15,695 nucleotides of DNA from Candidatus Kerfeldbacteria bacterium (GCA_016194465.1 JACQBO010000070.1:1-15695); one strand, 5' to 3'; shown: positions 1 to 5,840, numbered from the stretch's first letter. The notes: generated by a model from the letters alone, not told the origin. Translations and numbers: made by a program.

Positions 1-1
1 A

Positions 2-973
2 ACGGTGCCGCCTATAAAAAATATCCGTGAGGTTGGATATGTCACACACATTGAAGCATTACGCCTTGAGCGTCAGCCGAAAGAGTTAGTTATCGTCGGC
101 GCGGGCCCGCTTGGCTTGGAATTTGCACAAATGTTCGCGCGTTTTGGTACGAAGGTAACTGTTTTACAGCGCGGTGACTCAATTTTTCCCCACTCTGAAA
201 AGGCGCTCACAGATCACCTCGCCGAAGCATTGGCCAAAGAAGGAATCGTTATCCACACAAACGTTGAGGTAAGAAGTGCACGCAAGGAGGCCGGAAAAAA
301 AGTTATCTCTTACGCTATCAACGGCGCGCAAGAAGAAGTATCCGCGGATGAGATACTTTTAGCGGCCGGCAAAACGCCCAACACGCAAGGGCTTGGCCTT
401 GATGTGGTTGGTGTTGAAATTGACAGGCGGCAAGCGGTGGTTGTTAATCAACATTTCCAAACATCAAACAGAAACATTTTTGCGGTCGGCGATGTTACGA
501 ATGGCCCCTTGCGGCTTGAACCAACCGCCGGACGCGAGGGAACACTTGCCGCAGAGAACGCGCTCAAAGGCACAACGCTTTCCATTGATTACAACGCCGT
601 GCCTTACACCATTTTTACTGACCCCCAGCTGGCCGGTGTCGGTTTTACCGAAGATGAGCAGATGCAGCAAATGGGTGTTTGTGCCTGCCGTACCGTTTCG
701 TTCGAGGATGTACCAAAAGCGATTATCATGCGACGCACGGAAGGAATGATAAAGATGGCCATTCACCCACAGACAAAACAAGTTCTCGGCGTGCATATCC
801 TCGCGCCTAACGCCGGTGAGCTTATTGCCGAGGCGATGATGCTGATAAAAAATAAAAACACGATTGACGACGTGGTAAATTCTCTTCCGATGTTCCCGAC
901 CCTATCGGAAGCGATAAAAATTGTGGCACTGTCGTTCACCAAAGACATTAGAAAATTAAGCTGCTGTATATGA
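2..973 (+). CDS. merA: Mercuric reductase-like FAD/NAD(P)H pyridine nucleotide-disulfide oxidoreductase, 5' end missing
   Basis: The reading frame is open to the left edge, so the N-terminal FAD domain and the CxxxxC redox motif lie outside the window. The visible 322 residues hold the NAD(P)H Rossmann fold (GAGPLG at about residue 32), the second FAD contact (IFAVGDVT at about 158) and the dimerisation domain (from about 200). The tail FTKDIRKLSCC ends in a vicinal Cys pair one residue before the stop, which is the hallmark of MerA, the cytoplasmic NADPH-dependent Hg(II) reductase; dihydrolipoamide dehydrogenases lack it. The Tyr near the C-terminus that helps hold Hg(II) in characterised MerA is Phe here (MFPTLSE). 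It overlaps the next gene by ATGA, so they are co-translated. Alternatives are another group I disulfide reductase with a metal-binding tail. The family is sure; the mercury substrate is probable. Confidence 0.8.
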   Translation, partial: TVPPIKNIREVGYVTHIEALRLERQPKELVIVGAGPLGLEFAQMFARFGTKVTVLQRGDSIFPHSEKALTDHLAEALAKEGIVIHTNVEVRSARKEAGKKVISYAINGAQEEVSADEILLAAGKTPNTQGLGLDVVGVEIDRRQAVVVNQHFQTSNRNIFAVGDVTNGPLRLEPTAGREGTLAAENALKGTTLSIDYNAVPYTIFTDPQLAGVGFTEDEQMQQMGVCACRTVSFEDVPKAIIMRRTEGMIKMAIHPQTKQVLGVHILAPNAGELIAEAMMLIKNKNTIDDVVNSLPMFPTLSEAIKIVALSFTKDIRKLSCCI

Positions 974-1443
974 CGCTGGAGCATCCTCACATCAAAACAC
1001 TCGAATATGATTATATCACCGATGGAATTTACATTGGCACTAACCAGTGTTGCCAGATGCACTTTGATAAACGGTTGAAAAAGGAAGGTGTTGAAGCAGA
1101 CATCTCGCTTGAGGAAGAAAGAGTGGACGCGCCCTTTGGTGTTTCATTTTACGTTTGGATTCCAATAAAAAATCACACCGCACCCACCCAAGATCAGTTT
1201 GTTTTTGGGGTTTCTACTATTCAAAACCTGGTTTCGCTGAAGAAAAAGATTTACGTGCATTGTCAAAATGGGCATGGTCGAGCGCCGACTATGGTAGCCG
1301 CTTATCTCATTACGCAGGGCAGAAAAGTCGATGCAGCAATAGATTTTGTTAAGAAACAAAGGCCAACGATGCACCTCGACGAAGTCCAACAAAAAGCTTT
1401 AAGAGAGTTCTCAAACAAGCTTGCCGGATGCCGTTGTCTATGA
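970..1443 (+). CDS. Dual-specificity (tyrosine-type) protein phosphatase
   Basis: This 157-residue protein carries the cysteine phosphatase signature HCQNGHGR (Cys98, Arg104) followed by a helix, as in small bacterial DSP domains. The upstream segment with ISLEEER and WIPIKNHTAPT matches the usual DSP core layout. Where many bacterial relatives have an Asp as general acid (pattern PxxDHxxPT) this protein has Asn68, so activity may be low or use another acid; that comparison is from memory. It has extra cysteines, Cys27-Cys28 and Cys154/Cys156. The start ATG overlaps the reductase stop (ATGA) and its stop overlaps the next start in the same way. Its role inside a reductase/thioredoxin cassette is unknown; dephosphorylation of a partner protein is only a guess. 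Confidence 0.85.
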   Translation: MTLEHPHIKTLEYDYITDGIYIGTNQCCQMHFDKRLKKEGVEADISLEEERVDAPFGVSFYVWIPIKNHTAPTQDQFVFGVSTIQNLVSLKKKIYVHCQNGHGRAPTMVAAYLITQGRKVDAAIDFVKKQRPTMHLDEVQQKALREFSNKLAGCRCL

Positions 1444-1997
1444 AAAAGCAAAATTTTATTATTATCCTCTGCTGTGTTTTGCCCTTAGTAGTTATTGGAT
1501 TAATTTTCTTTTACCGTAGCGGATCGACTAACCGTTCCTCTAATGCAAGTCAACCCGGGAATCAAAGAGTTAATTCTGGTGCTGACAACGCTTTTCCTGA
1601 GTTTAGCGTGACAGATATTGATGGGCAGACAATTTCTAGCGGGACACTCAAGGGGAAACCGGCGATAATCTGGTTCACGACGAGCTGGTGCACGCCTTGC
1701 CAGATCGGCGCAAAAAAAGTCGCCCAACTACAAACAGGGCTTGGCGACAACAAACTCAATGTGCTCGTCGTCTTTGTTGATCCAAAAGAAGCAGCGAGCG
1801 ATCTGCGTAACTGGAGAAACCAATTTGCTAATCCGGATTGGAAACTCGCTTTCAATAACGGATTGGCGGAAAGCATGAAAATTCAATTTCTCGATTCGAA
1901 GTTCTTGCTCAGCGAGGATGGTACTATCCGAGACTTTAACACTCGCCTGGTCGACGACCAGTATCTCAAGCTCATTCGTTCAACAGTTGGTCAATGA
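1440..1997 (+). CDS. Membrane-anchored thioredoxin-like (TlpA/ResA-type) protein
   Basis: This is a 185-residue protein with an uncleaved-looking N-terminal membrane segment (about residues 6-25), a Ser/Asn-rich linker, then a thioredoxin fold beginning FPEFSVTDIDG. The redox motif is WCTPC (Cys84, Cys87). The cis-Pro normally found before the last strand appears to be Ser (LDSKFLLSEDG), unusual for a reductase and possibly affecting substrate or metal access. The start at 1440 is chosen over an in-frame ATG at 1428 because 1440 gives the same ATGA overlap seen at the other junctions and starts with MKKQ before the hydrophobic segment. The domain should sit outside the cytoplasmic membrane. 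It probably reduces or shuttles thiols or thiol-bound metal for the neighbouring Cys-rich membrane proteins; this is inferred from context. Confidence 0.85.
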   Translation: MKKQNFIIILCCVLPLVVIGLIFFYRSGSTNRSSNASQPGNQRVNSGADNAFPEFSVTDIDGQTISSGTLKGKPAIIWFTTSWCTPCQIGAKKVAQLQTGLGDNKLNVLVVFVDPKEAASDLRNWRNQFANPDWKLAFNNGLAESMKIQFLDSKFLLSEDGTIRDFNTRLVDDQYLKLIRSTVGQ

Positions 1998-2377
1998 AAA
2001 TGCAGGATGTTCTGATCCTAAAAATCTTTCAACGTCGATGGCCGGCCCTGGCAGCGTTGGGAATCACGGCAGTCATCCTCTTGTGGCCGGCCATCCCACT
2101 CCATGGGCTGGATAAATGGATTCACGTGTATCTCAGCTCACCGTATCTCACGTACCTATACCCGATCCTGGCCCTCTTGTCTGGCATTAATGTCGGTATC
2201 TATACGTACCACAAAACCGTGCACCCCTGCTGCCCGGTCGGGAGCGTCAGAACCGGTGCCGCTGGCTCATTCCTTGGCGTGTTCTTCGGCGCCTGCCCAG
2301 CCTGTATTCCCGCCATCGCGATCTTCCTGCCTCTTTCCGCCAACGTTGTCTTGAGTCGCGTAGCTCCGATCTTCTAA
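1994..2377 (+). CDS. Cys-rich small membrane protein, truncated by an in-frame TAA
   Basis: The gene starts at an ATGA overlap with the thioredoxin-like gene and encodes 127 residues before a TAA. Membrane segments lie at about 17-35, 52-72 and 89-120. Cysteines occur as a CC pair (79-80, in HPCCPVG) and as CPAC (101-104) followed by Pro at the start of a membrane helix. The reading frame stays open after the TAA and encodes one more hydrophobic helix to 2443. The last third lines up with the next gene (GxxxxGAxG, CxxC, then hydrophobic helices), so the two look like paralogs. I do not recognise a named family. The Cys pairs inside the membrane and in a loop recall mercury importers such as MerT and also thiol transporters such as CcdA/DsbD, without clear homology to either. 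Confidence 0.75.
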   Translation: MKMQDVLILKIFQRRWPALAALGITAVILLWPAIPLHGLDKWIHVYLSSPYLTYLYPILALLSGINVGIYTYHKTVHPCCPVGSVRTGAAGSFLGVFFGACPACIPAIAIFLPLSANVVLSRVAPIF

Positions 2378-2443
2378 CTGGCTTCGATTGCTCTGGTGAT
2401 ATTCGCCATTTACCGGATGAATGGTTTCCGCAAGATTGTTTAG
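2378..2443 (+). pseudogene. Stranded C-terminal helix of the preceding membrane protein gene
   Basis: Directly after the TAA at 2375-2377 the same frame continues for 21 codons (LASIALVIFAIYRMNGFRKI and one more residue) to TAG at 2441-2443. The segment is a typical membrane helix ending in basic residues, and it lines up with the last helix of the downstream paralog (VVLLAIALMLISIIFTLRHF). The next gene starts at 2445, one base after this TAG, which matches the tight packing elsewhere in the cassette and suggests the original stop was at 2443. One base change would restore the full 149-residue protein. It is either a real nonsense mutation or a base error. Confidence 0.6.
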
Positions 2444-2444
2444 T

Positions 2445-2948
2445 ATGCCCTTCACCAAGACAATTACGCGTATCTTCCAGTTGAGAACCAATGTTTTGCT
2501 TCTGTTATTTCTCGCCGTGGGGTGGTATATGGTGTTCGTTGGTATCCCCGTCCTAACCATCCCAGGCAACAGTCTCGTGGTCCAATTGAGCATCTTCACA
2601 GGCCGAGACTACACTCTCATGGCTGTGCTTGCGCTTCTTGCTTCATTTTTCACGGTCACCCAGATTGAACTCTTCCGCCGCCATCGGGGACGCCTGCGGG
2701 TTCAAGCAATCGGGAAGGTTGGTGCGGGTGGAGTTTCAGCGACACTCGCTGCGATCTTGGCAACTGCGGCATGCTCGTCGTGTGTTGCGGCGATTCTTGG
2801 TTTCCTTGGTTTTGGCACTGTGCTGACAATCCTGCAGTACCGTTGGTATGTAGTGCTGCTTGCAATAGCACTTATGCTTATTTCCATCATCTTTACTCTC
2901 CGTCACTTCGAGAAACCCTGCAAAAACTGCGTCACAGGAAAGGGCTAA
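2445..2948 (+). CDS. Cys-rich small membrane protein, paralog of the preceding gene
   Basis: This 167-residue protein has membrane segments at about 16-36, 56-73, 97-125 and 135-151. It carries CSSC (110-113) inside the third segment and CKNC (159-162) in the polar C-terminal tail. A Cys pair in the membrane plus a cytoplasmic-looking Cys pair is the arrangement used for Hg(II) hand-over in MerT, but I cannot show sequence homology to MerT. The start at 2445 is preferred to an in-frame ATG at 2421 because it follows the upstream TAG by one base; 2421 would overlap the stranded helix. No Shine-Dalgarno sequence is visible, so translation probably relies on coupling. It is the last gene of the cassette. 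Inferred role: transport of a thiophilic metal or of reducing equivalents. Confidence 0.75.
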   Translation: MPFTKTITRIFQLRTNVLLLLFLAVGWYMVFVGIPVLTIPGNSLVVQLSIFTGRDYTLMAVLALLASFFTVTQIELFRRHRGRLRVQAIGKVGAGGVSATLAAILATAACSSCVAAILGFLGFGTVLTILQYRWYVVLLAIALMLISIIFTLRHFEKPCKNCVTGKG

Positions 2949-2995
2949 AGATCATTTGTATGAAAATAGCTCTATGCTATAGTCTTAAATGATCT
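2949..2995. repeat. 9-bp perfect inverted repeat just after the cassette
   Basis: AGATCATTT (2949-2957) and AAATGATCT (2987-2995) flank a 29-nt AT-rich spacer, starting one base after the stop codon of the last cassette gene. There is no T-run after it, so it is a poor intrinsic terminator. The spacer holds a weak promoter-like pair, TTGTAT at 2956 and TATAGT at 2978 with 16 nt between, which would make the arms operator-like. Either reading is tentative. Confidence 0.4.
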
Positions 2996-3039
2996 GACGA
3001 TGGTAGGGAGAAAAGCCCGCGTTCCCCGCACCACTCCCC

Positions 3040-3202
3040 CTTCGGTAAACTCAGGGTCCGGGTACGGGACAGGCGCGGAAAAGAAAGTTCCCGCCTACGC
3101 GCTGCTGCGCTACAGCGGACAGGCGAGCCGATGGATTCGGCAAGCTCACCACAGGTATTTTTCACTGGTTCCTTGGCGGTTCCTTCGATGCGCTCAGGAC
3201 AG
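3040..3202. repeat. Three degenerate REP-like intergenic repeats
   Basis: The stretch 2949-3287 has no credible gene. It holds three related copies of a short element: CTTCGGTAAACTCAGGGTCC (3040-3059), TTCGGCAAGCTCACCACAGG (3136-3155) and CTTCGATGCGCTCAGGACAG (3183-3202). The shared core is TTCGRYAAGCTCAGGACAG. Elements of this kind are scattered between genes in many environmental bacteria and give rise to spurious ORFs rich in LSLPKG or LSKG. Their function is unknown; they may be remnants of REP-type mobile palindromes. Confidence 0.55.
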
Positions 3203-3241
3203 AGTTTTGAAAAGGCGCTGGGAAAAAATACTAAGACCGGG

Positions 3242-3270
3242 TTGACGAAAGCCTGTCTTTTGGCTAATCT
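3242..3270 (+). promoter_or_regulatory. Sigma-70-type promoter of tRNA-Lys
   Basis: TTGACG (3242-3247) and TAATCT (3265-3270) are separated by exactly 17 nt. The -10 box ends 17 nt before the first tRNA base, a normal distance for a short 5' leader removed by RNase P. Confidence 0.7.
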
Positions 3271-3287
3271 TGGTACTCTGGACGTTC

Positions 3288-3363
3288 GGGTTCCTAGCTC
3301 AATTGGTAGAGCAACGGCCTTTTAAGCCGTGGGTTCTGGGTTCGAGTCCCAGGGGACCCACCA
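3288..3363 (+). tRNA. tRNA-Lys (anticodon UUU)
   Basis: The full cloverleaf can be drawn by eye. Acceptor stem GGGTTCC (3288-3294) pairs with GGGACCC (3353-3359) with one G-T pair. The D stem is GCTC/GAGC, the anticodon stem ACGGC/GCCGT, the anticodon loop CTTTTAA with TTT at 3321-3323, and the T stem CTGGG/CCCAG around TTCGAGT. The discriminator base is A and the CCA end (3361-3363) is encoded in the DNA. The last 20 bases plus the following AA are duplicated at 3536-3557. Confidence 0.97.
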
Positions 3364-3365
3364 AA
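3344..3365 (+). repeat. Left copy of a 22-bp direct repeat in the tRNA-Lys 3' end (attachment-site-like)
   Basis: This stretch runs from the T loop of tRNA-Lys through the encoded CCA and two more A residues. An identical 22-bp copy lies at 3536-3557. Duplicated tRNA 3' ends are the usual trace of tyrosine-recombinase integration, but no integrase gene is in the window. Confidence 0.6.
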
Positions 3366-3535
3366 TATTCCGAAACCAAACGCCTATTATAGAAGAAAAT
3401 GGGTTGTTTGGGCTTCAAAATAGGGACGAGAAGGGCCGAGCACTTGCGCCAGTGGCGCGAGAGCGCAGGCCCAGGCTTTTTCGGAGCGGCGAGCGGGTAC
3501 CGCGTCAGACGCGGTCGTGAGCCGTGTAGAAAAAG
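3364..3535. other. Non-coding stretch between the two tRNA-end copies, with small hairpins
   Basis: No credible gene is present. Two short hairpins are visible: GCGCC/GGCGC around AGT (3446-3458) and CCGCGT/ACGCGG around CAG (3500-3514). The second lies within a wider pair CTTTTTC (3476-3482) and GAAAAAG (3529-3535) that ends exactly at the second tRNA-end copy. AGCCGTG at 3520-3526 repeats the anticodon-stem 3' side of tRNA-Lys (3325-3331), so the right copy may be a decayed 3' half of a second tRNA rather than only an attachment site. Confidence 0.45.
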
Positions 3536-3557
3536 GAGTCCCAGGGGACCCACCAAA
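3536..3557 (+). repeat. Right copy of the 22-bp tRNA-Lys 3'-end repeat
   Basis: Identical over 22 bases to 3344-3365, including the CCA end. It has no functional 5' tRNA half: only AGCCGTG upstream (3520-3526) resembles the anticodon arm, and the D arm and 5' acceptor strand are absent. It is either an att duplicate left by an integrated element or a tRNA pseudogene fragment. Confidence 0.6.
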
Positions 3558-3603
3558 CACCACTCGTTGCTTCGCTTCCTCGGATGCTTGGCGGCGCCAA
3601 CAC

Positions 3604-3636
3604 AAAACCAGCTTTTCGCTAAGACTAGCTGTTTTT
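3604..3636 (-). terminator. Probable terminator downstream of dnaQ
   Basis: AAAACCAGCT (3604-3613) and AGCTGTTTTT (3627-3636) form a stem with one mismatch around a 13-nt loop. Read on the minus strand, the stem ends in GGTTTTG just past the dnaQ stop. The T-run is short, so termination may be partial. The symmetric A/T flanks could act on both strands. Confidence 0.45.
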
Positions 3637-3647
3637 GGATTATTATT

Positions 3648-4181
3648 TTACTTCTTCTCTTTCGCCCGCTCAATCAGCTTAAAGAAAACTTCCCGCGTGG
3701 TGATAACATCAACCAGGGCCCGGTGGGCGCTGGGCTGGGGGACTTTCAGGAACGCGGCCACGTTACTCAGTTTGTAGCTAGCCAAAAGGCAATAGCGCTT
3801 GGCGATCTCGATGGTATCAATGACGCGGTTGGTCAGCTCTGGGAGGTTCAATCTTCGCAGATGAGAATTAACGAAACCAATATCAAAAGCGGCGTTATGC
3901 GCCACAATGATCGAGGAACCAAGGAATTCCACGAGCTGGGGCAAGACTTCGGCTTCGGGTAAACCATTGGCGTCAACGTCGGCTTGAGAAATGCCATGGA
4001 CCTTCTGGGATTCAATTGGAATGCGCTTTGTCCCCTTCACCATTTTGACAAATTCGCCGACCACTTCACGGCCCCGGATTTTCTGGGCGGCAATTTCAAT
4101 AATTTCGTCGCCCATAGACGGCTCCAGCCCAGTCGTTTCTACGTCGAGCACCACGAAATCTTGAATTCCAAAGTCTGCCAT
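3648..4181 (-). CDS. dnaQ: DnaQ-like 3'-5' exonuclease (DNA polymerase III epsilon-type, DEDDh)
   Basis: This 177-residue protein is essentially one RNase H-like exonuclease domain. It has Exo I DVETTG (Asp13, Glu15), Exo II HNAAFD (Asp100) and Exo III with the DEDDh pattern HRALVD (His153, Asp158). These acidic residues hold the two metal ions that remove mismatched 3' nucleotides. It lacks a long C-terminal extension for the polymerase subunit, so it could be a proofreading subunit or a stand-alone repair exonuclease. It diverges from dnaB, with a promoter whose -10 box ends 8 nt before the ATG, so the mRNA is probably leaderless. The cytoplasmic role is in replication fidelity. The family is certain; the exact partner is not. 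Confidence 0.88.
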   Translation of the reverse strand: MADFGIQDFVVLDVETTGLEPSMGDEIIEIAAQKIRGREVVGEFVKMVKGTKRIPIESQKVHGISQADVDANGLPEAEVLPQLVEFLGSSIIVAHNAAFDIGFVNSHLRRLNLPELTNRVIDTIEIAKRYCLLASYKLSNVAAFLKVPQPSAHRALVDVITTREVFFKLIERAKEKK

Positions 4182-4189
4182 AAGCTCGG

Positions 4190-4218
4190 AGTATACGGCA
4201 GAAAAGGCTGTGGTTCAA
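4190..4218 (-). promoter_or_regulatory. dnaQ promoter
   Basis: On the minus strand, TTGAAC (4213-4218) and TATACT (4190-4195) are 17 nt apart. The -10 box ends 8 nt before the dnaQ ATG at 4181, so transcription should begin at or next to the start codon. Confidence 0.65.
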
Positions 4219-4265
4219 GCGCAAAATGTGGACAACCGGCGGGGAAAACCTGGGCAGAAGCTGGA

Positions 4266-4294
4266 TTGCTGATCAACCTGAAATGCCGTACACT
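4266..4294 (+). promoter_or_regulatory. dnaB promoter
   Basis: TTGCTG (4266-4271) and TACACT (4289-4294) are 17 nt apart, and 10 nt separate the -10 box from the ATG at 4305. No Shine-Dalgarno sequence fits in that space. It lies back to back with the dnaQ promoter. Confidence 0.55.
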
Positions 4295-4304
4295 TGAGTT
4301 CGCT

Positions 4305-5690
4305 ATGGCTGATGCCCAAAAACCATTTCCTGCGGACTTGAAGGTCCCGCCCCATCATCTCGAAGCTGAACAGGCGGCGATTGGCGCTTTACTGATCGAT
4401 CGGGATGCCCTCGTCAAGATCGCTGATATTCTCGGCCCCGAGGATTTTTACGTCGATAAACACCGTCTGATTTTTGACGCCATGCTGACCCTGTATGGCC
4501 GGCATGAGCCGATTGATATTGTCGCTTTGTCCAACCTCTTGCAAGAGCGCGGACACCTTGAGAGCATCGGCGGCCGGAGCATGATTGTTGGGCTCTCGAA
4601 CACGGTACCCACGGCGGCTAACATCGTCCAATATGCCCAGATCATCCAAAAGAAAGCAACCCTGCGGCGACTGATTACGGCGGCCTCGTCGATCCTGCAG
4701 CAAGGATACCAGGATATGGAAGACGTGCCGTCGCTCCTTGATACGGCGGAACAGTCGTTGTTTGCCGTCTCCCAGCGCTACCTGAAGCAGAATTTCATTA
4801 ACATCCGCGACGTGCTCGATGATGCCTTTGACCGGATCGATCAGCTCCATCATGAAGGCGGCCAGCTGCGGGGCGTGCCAACCGGGTTTACTGCCCTGGA
4901 CAACCTGCTCGGCGGCTTGCAGAAATCTGATCTGGTGATCTTGGCCGCCCGGCCGTCCGTCGGGAAAACATCCCTGGCCTTGGATATTGCTCGGAACGTG
5001 GCGGTCAAAAGCAAACAACCAGTCGGCATCTTTTCCTTGGAAATGTCCAAGGAGCAGCTGGTCGACCGCTTGCTCGTGGCCCAAGCGGATATTGACCTGT
5101 GGAAAATGCGGACGGGCCGATTGAAAGACGACGAGGATTTTCAACGCATCGGCCATGCCATGGGTCTGCTAGCCGAAGCGCCGATTTTTATTGACGACTC
5201 GGCCACAGCCAACATCATGGAAATCCGGACCAAAGCCCGTCGGCTCCAAGCCGAACACAAGCAATTGGGCCTGATTGTGGTCGACTATCTCCAGCTGATG
5301 GAAAGCCGAAGCTCGGAAAACCGGACCCAGGAAGTCTCGGAGATTACCCGCGGCCTCAAATCGATCGCCCGGGAACTGCATGTGCCGGTCCTGGCCTTAT
5401 CCCAGCTGTCCCGGGCCGTGGAAAGCGAGCGGCCGCCGATTCCGAAACTTTCGCACTTGCGGGAATCTGGTTCGATTGAACAAGACTCTGACGTGGTCAT
5501 GTTTATCTACCGACCGGCCGTCTACGATCATGACATCGCCGATGAAAAAAAGAACCTGGCCGAAATCCATATCGCTAAGCACCGGAATGGTCCGACTGGC
5601 CGGGTCAGACTCTCTTTTGTGGAACGCCGGGCCTCGTTTGACAATCGTGAAGAGCGCTTCACGGAGGGCGATTTTAACCCGAACGCGTAG
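4305..5690 (+). CDS. dnaB: Replicative DNA helicase DnaB
   Basis: DnaB is the hexameric 5'-3' helicase that opens the replication fork. The 461-residue protein has the N-terminal primase-interacting helical domain (starting VPPHHLEAEQAAIGALL, to about 155), a linker, and the RecA-like ATPase domain from about 185. Walker A is ARPSVGKTS (215-223), Walker B LIVVDYLQ (323-330), and the C-terminal motifs RESGSIEQDSDV (386-397) and KHRNGPTG (425-432) are intact. There is no intein. The frame is open back to 3984, but the ATG at 4305 gives the family's usual N-terminus and lies 10 nt after a promoter -10 box. Its divergence from the dnaQ-type exonuclease places two replication genes on a shared promoter region. 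Confidence 0.97.
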   Translation: MADAQKPFPADLKVPPHHLEAEQAAIGALLIDRDALVKIADILGPEDFYVDKHRLIFDAMLTLYGRHEPIDIVALSNLLQERGHLESIGGRSMIVGLSNTVPTAANIVQYAQIIQKKATLRRLITAASSILQQGYQDMEDVPSLLDTAEQSLFAVSQRYLKQNFINIRDVLDDAFDRIDQLHHEGGQLRGVPTGFTALDNLLGGLQKSDLVILAARPSVGKTSLALDIARNVAVKSKQPVGIFSLEMSKEQLVDRLLVAQADIDLWKMRTGRLKDDEDFQRIGHAMGLLAEAPIFIDDSATANIMEIRTKARRLQAEHKQLGLIVVDYLQLMESRSSENRTQEVSEITRGLKSIARELHVPVLALSQLSRAVESERPPIPKLSHLRESGSIEQDSDVVMFIYRPAVYDHDIADEKKNLAEIHIAKHRNGPTGRVRLSFVERRASFDNREERFTEGDFNPNA

Positions 5691-5709
5691 ACCACCTCTT
5701 CCGGGCCCA

Positions 5710-5827
5710 TCGACCACCCCGGCTCGCCATGCGGCGATCCACCCCTCCTCATCAGAGGAGGGGACTCAAGCGGCCCCTCCTTTTCCAAGGAGGGGTCTTC
5801 CGGCACCTGCCGGAAGGGGGTGGTCGA
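5710..5827. repeat. Composite palindromic element: three hairpins inside an 11-bp terminal inverted repeat
   Basis: The ends TCGACCACCCC (5710-5720) and GGGGTGGTCGA (5817-5827) are perfect inverted repeats. Between them lie three perfect hairpins with 4-nt loops: CCCCTCCTC/GAGGAGGGG (5742-5763), CCCCTCCTT/AAGGAGGGG (5774-5795) and CTTCCGGC/GCCGGAAG (5797-5816). As RNA it would fold into a multi-branched structure. It fills the dnaB-ybaB gap and may stop dnaB transcription, though no T-run follows. It resembles a MITE- or REP-type non-autonomous element. Confidence 0.7.
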
Positions 5828-5840
5828 GAAAAGCCGCTCA

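Noticed and set aside
1428..1439. Earlier ATG for the thioredoxin-like gene
   Set aside because: It would lengthen the overlap with the phosphatase gene to 16 nt, while 1440 gives the ATGA overlap seen at neighbouring junctions.
2375..2377. Recoding of TAA as a sense codon
   Set aside because: TAA ends recR, rplN, the DUF192 gene and the last cassette gene at their expected lengths, so TAA is a stop here.
3299..3673. Minus-strand frame with the phrase GPLGLEPRTHGLKG
   Set aside because: This is the antisense translation of the tRNA-Lys gene and its 3'-end duplicate, a well-known kind of false ORF.
3984..4304. Upstream open frame continuous with dnaB
   Set aside because: It lies antisense to dnaQ and across both promoters, and shows no DnaB similarity.
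4389..5156. 255-residue frame on the minus strand inside dnaB
   Set aside because: Antisense shadow of a certain gene in GC-rich DNA; no recognisable domain.
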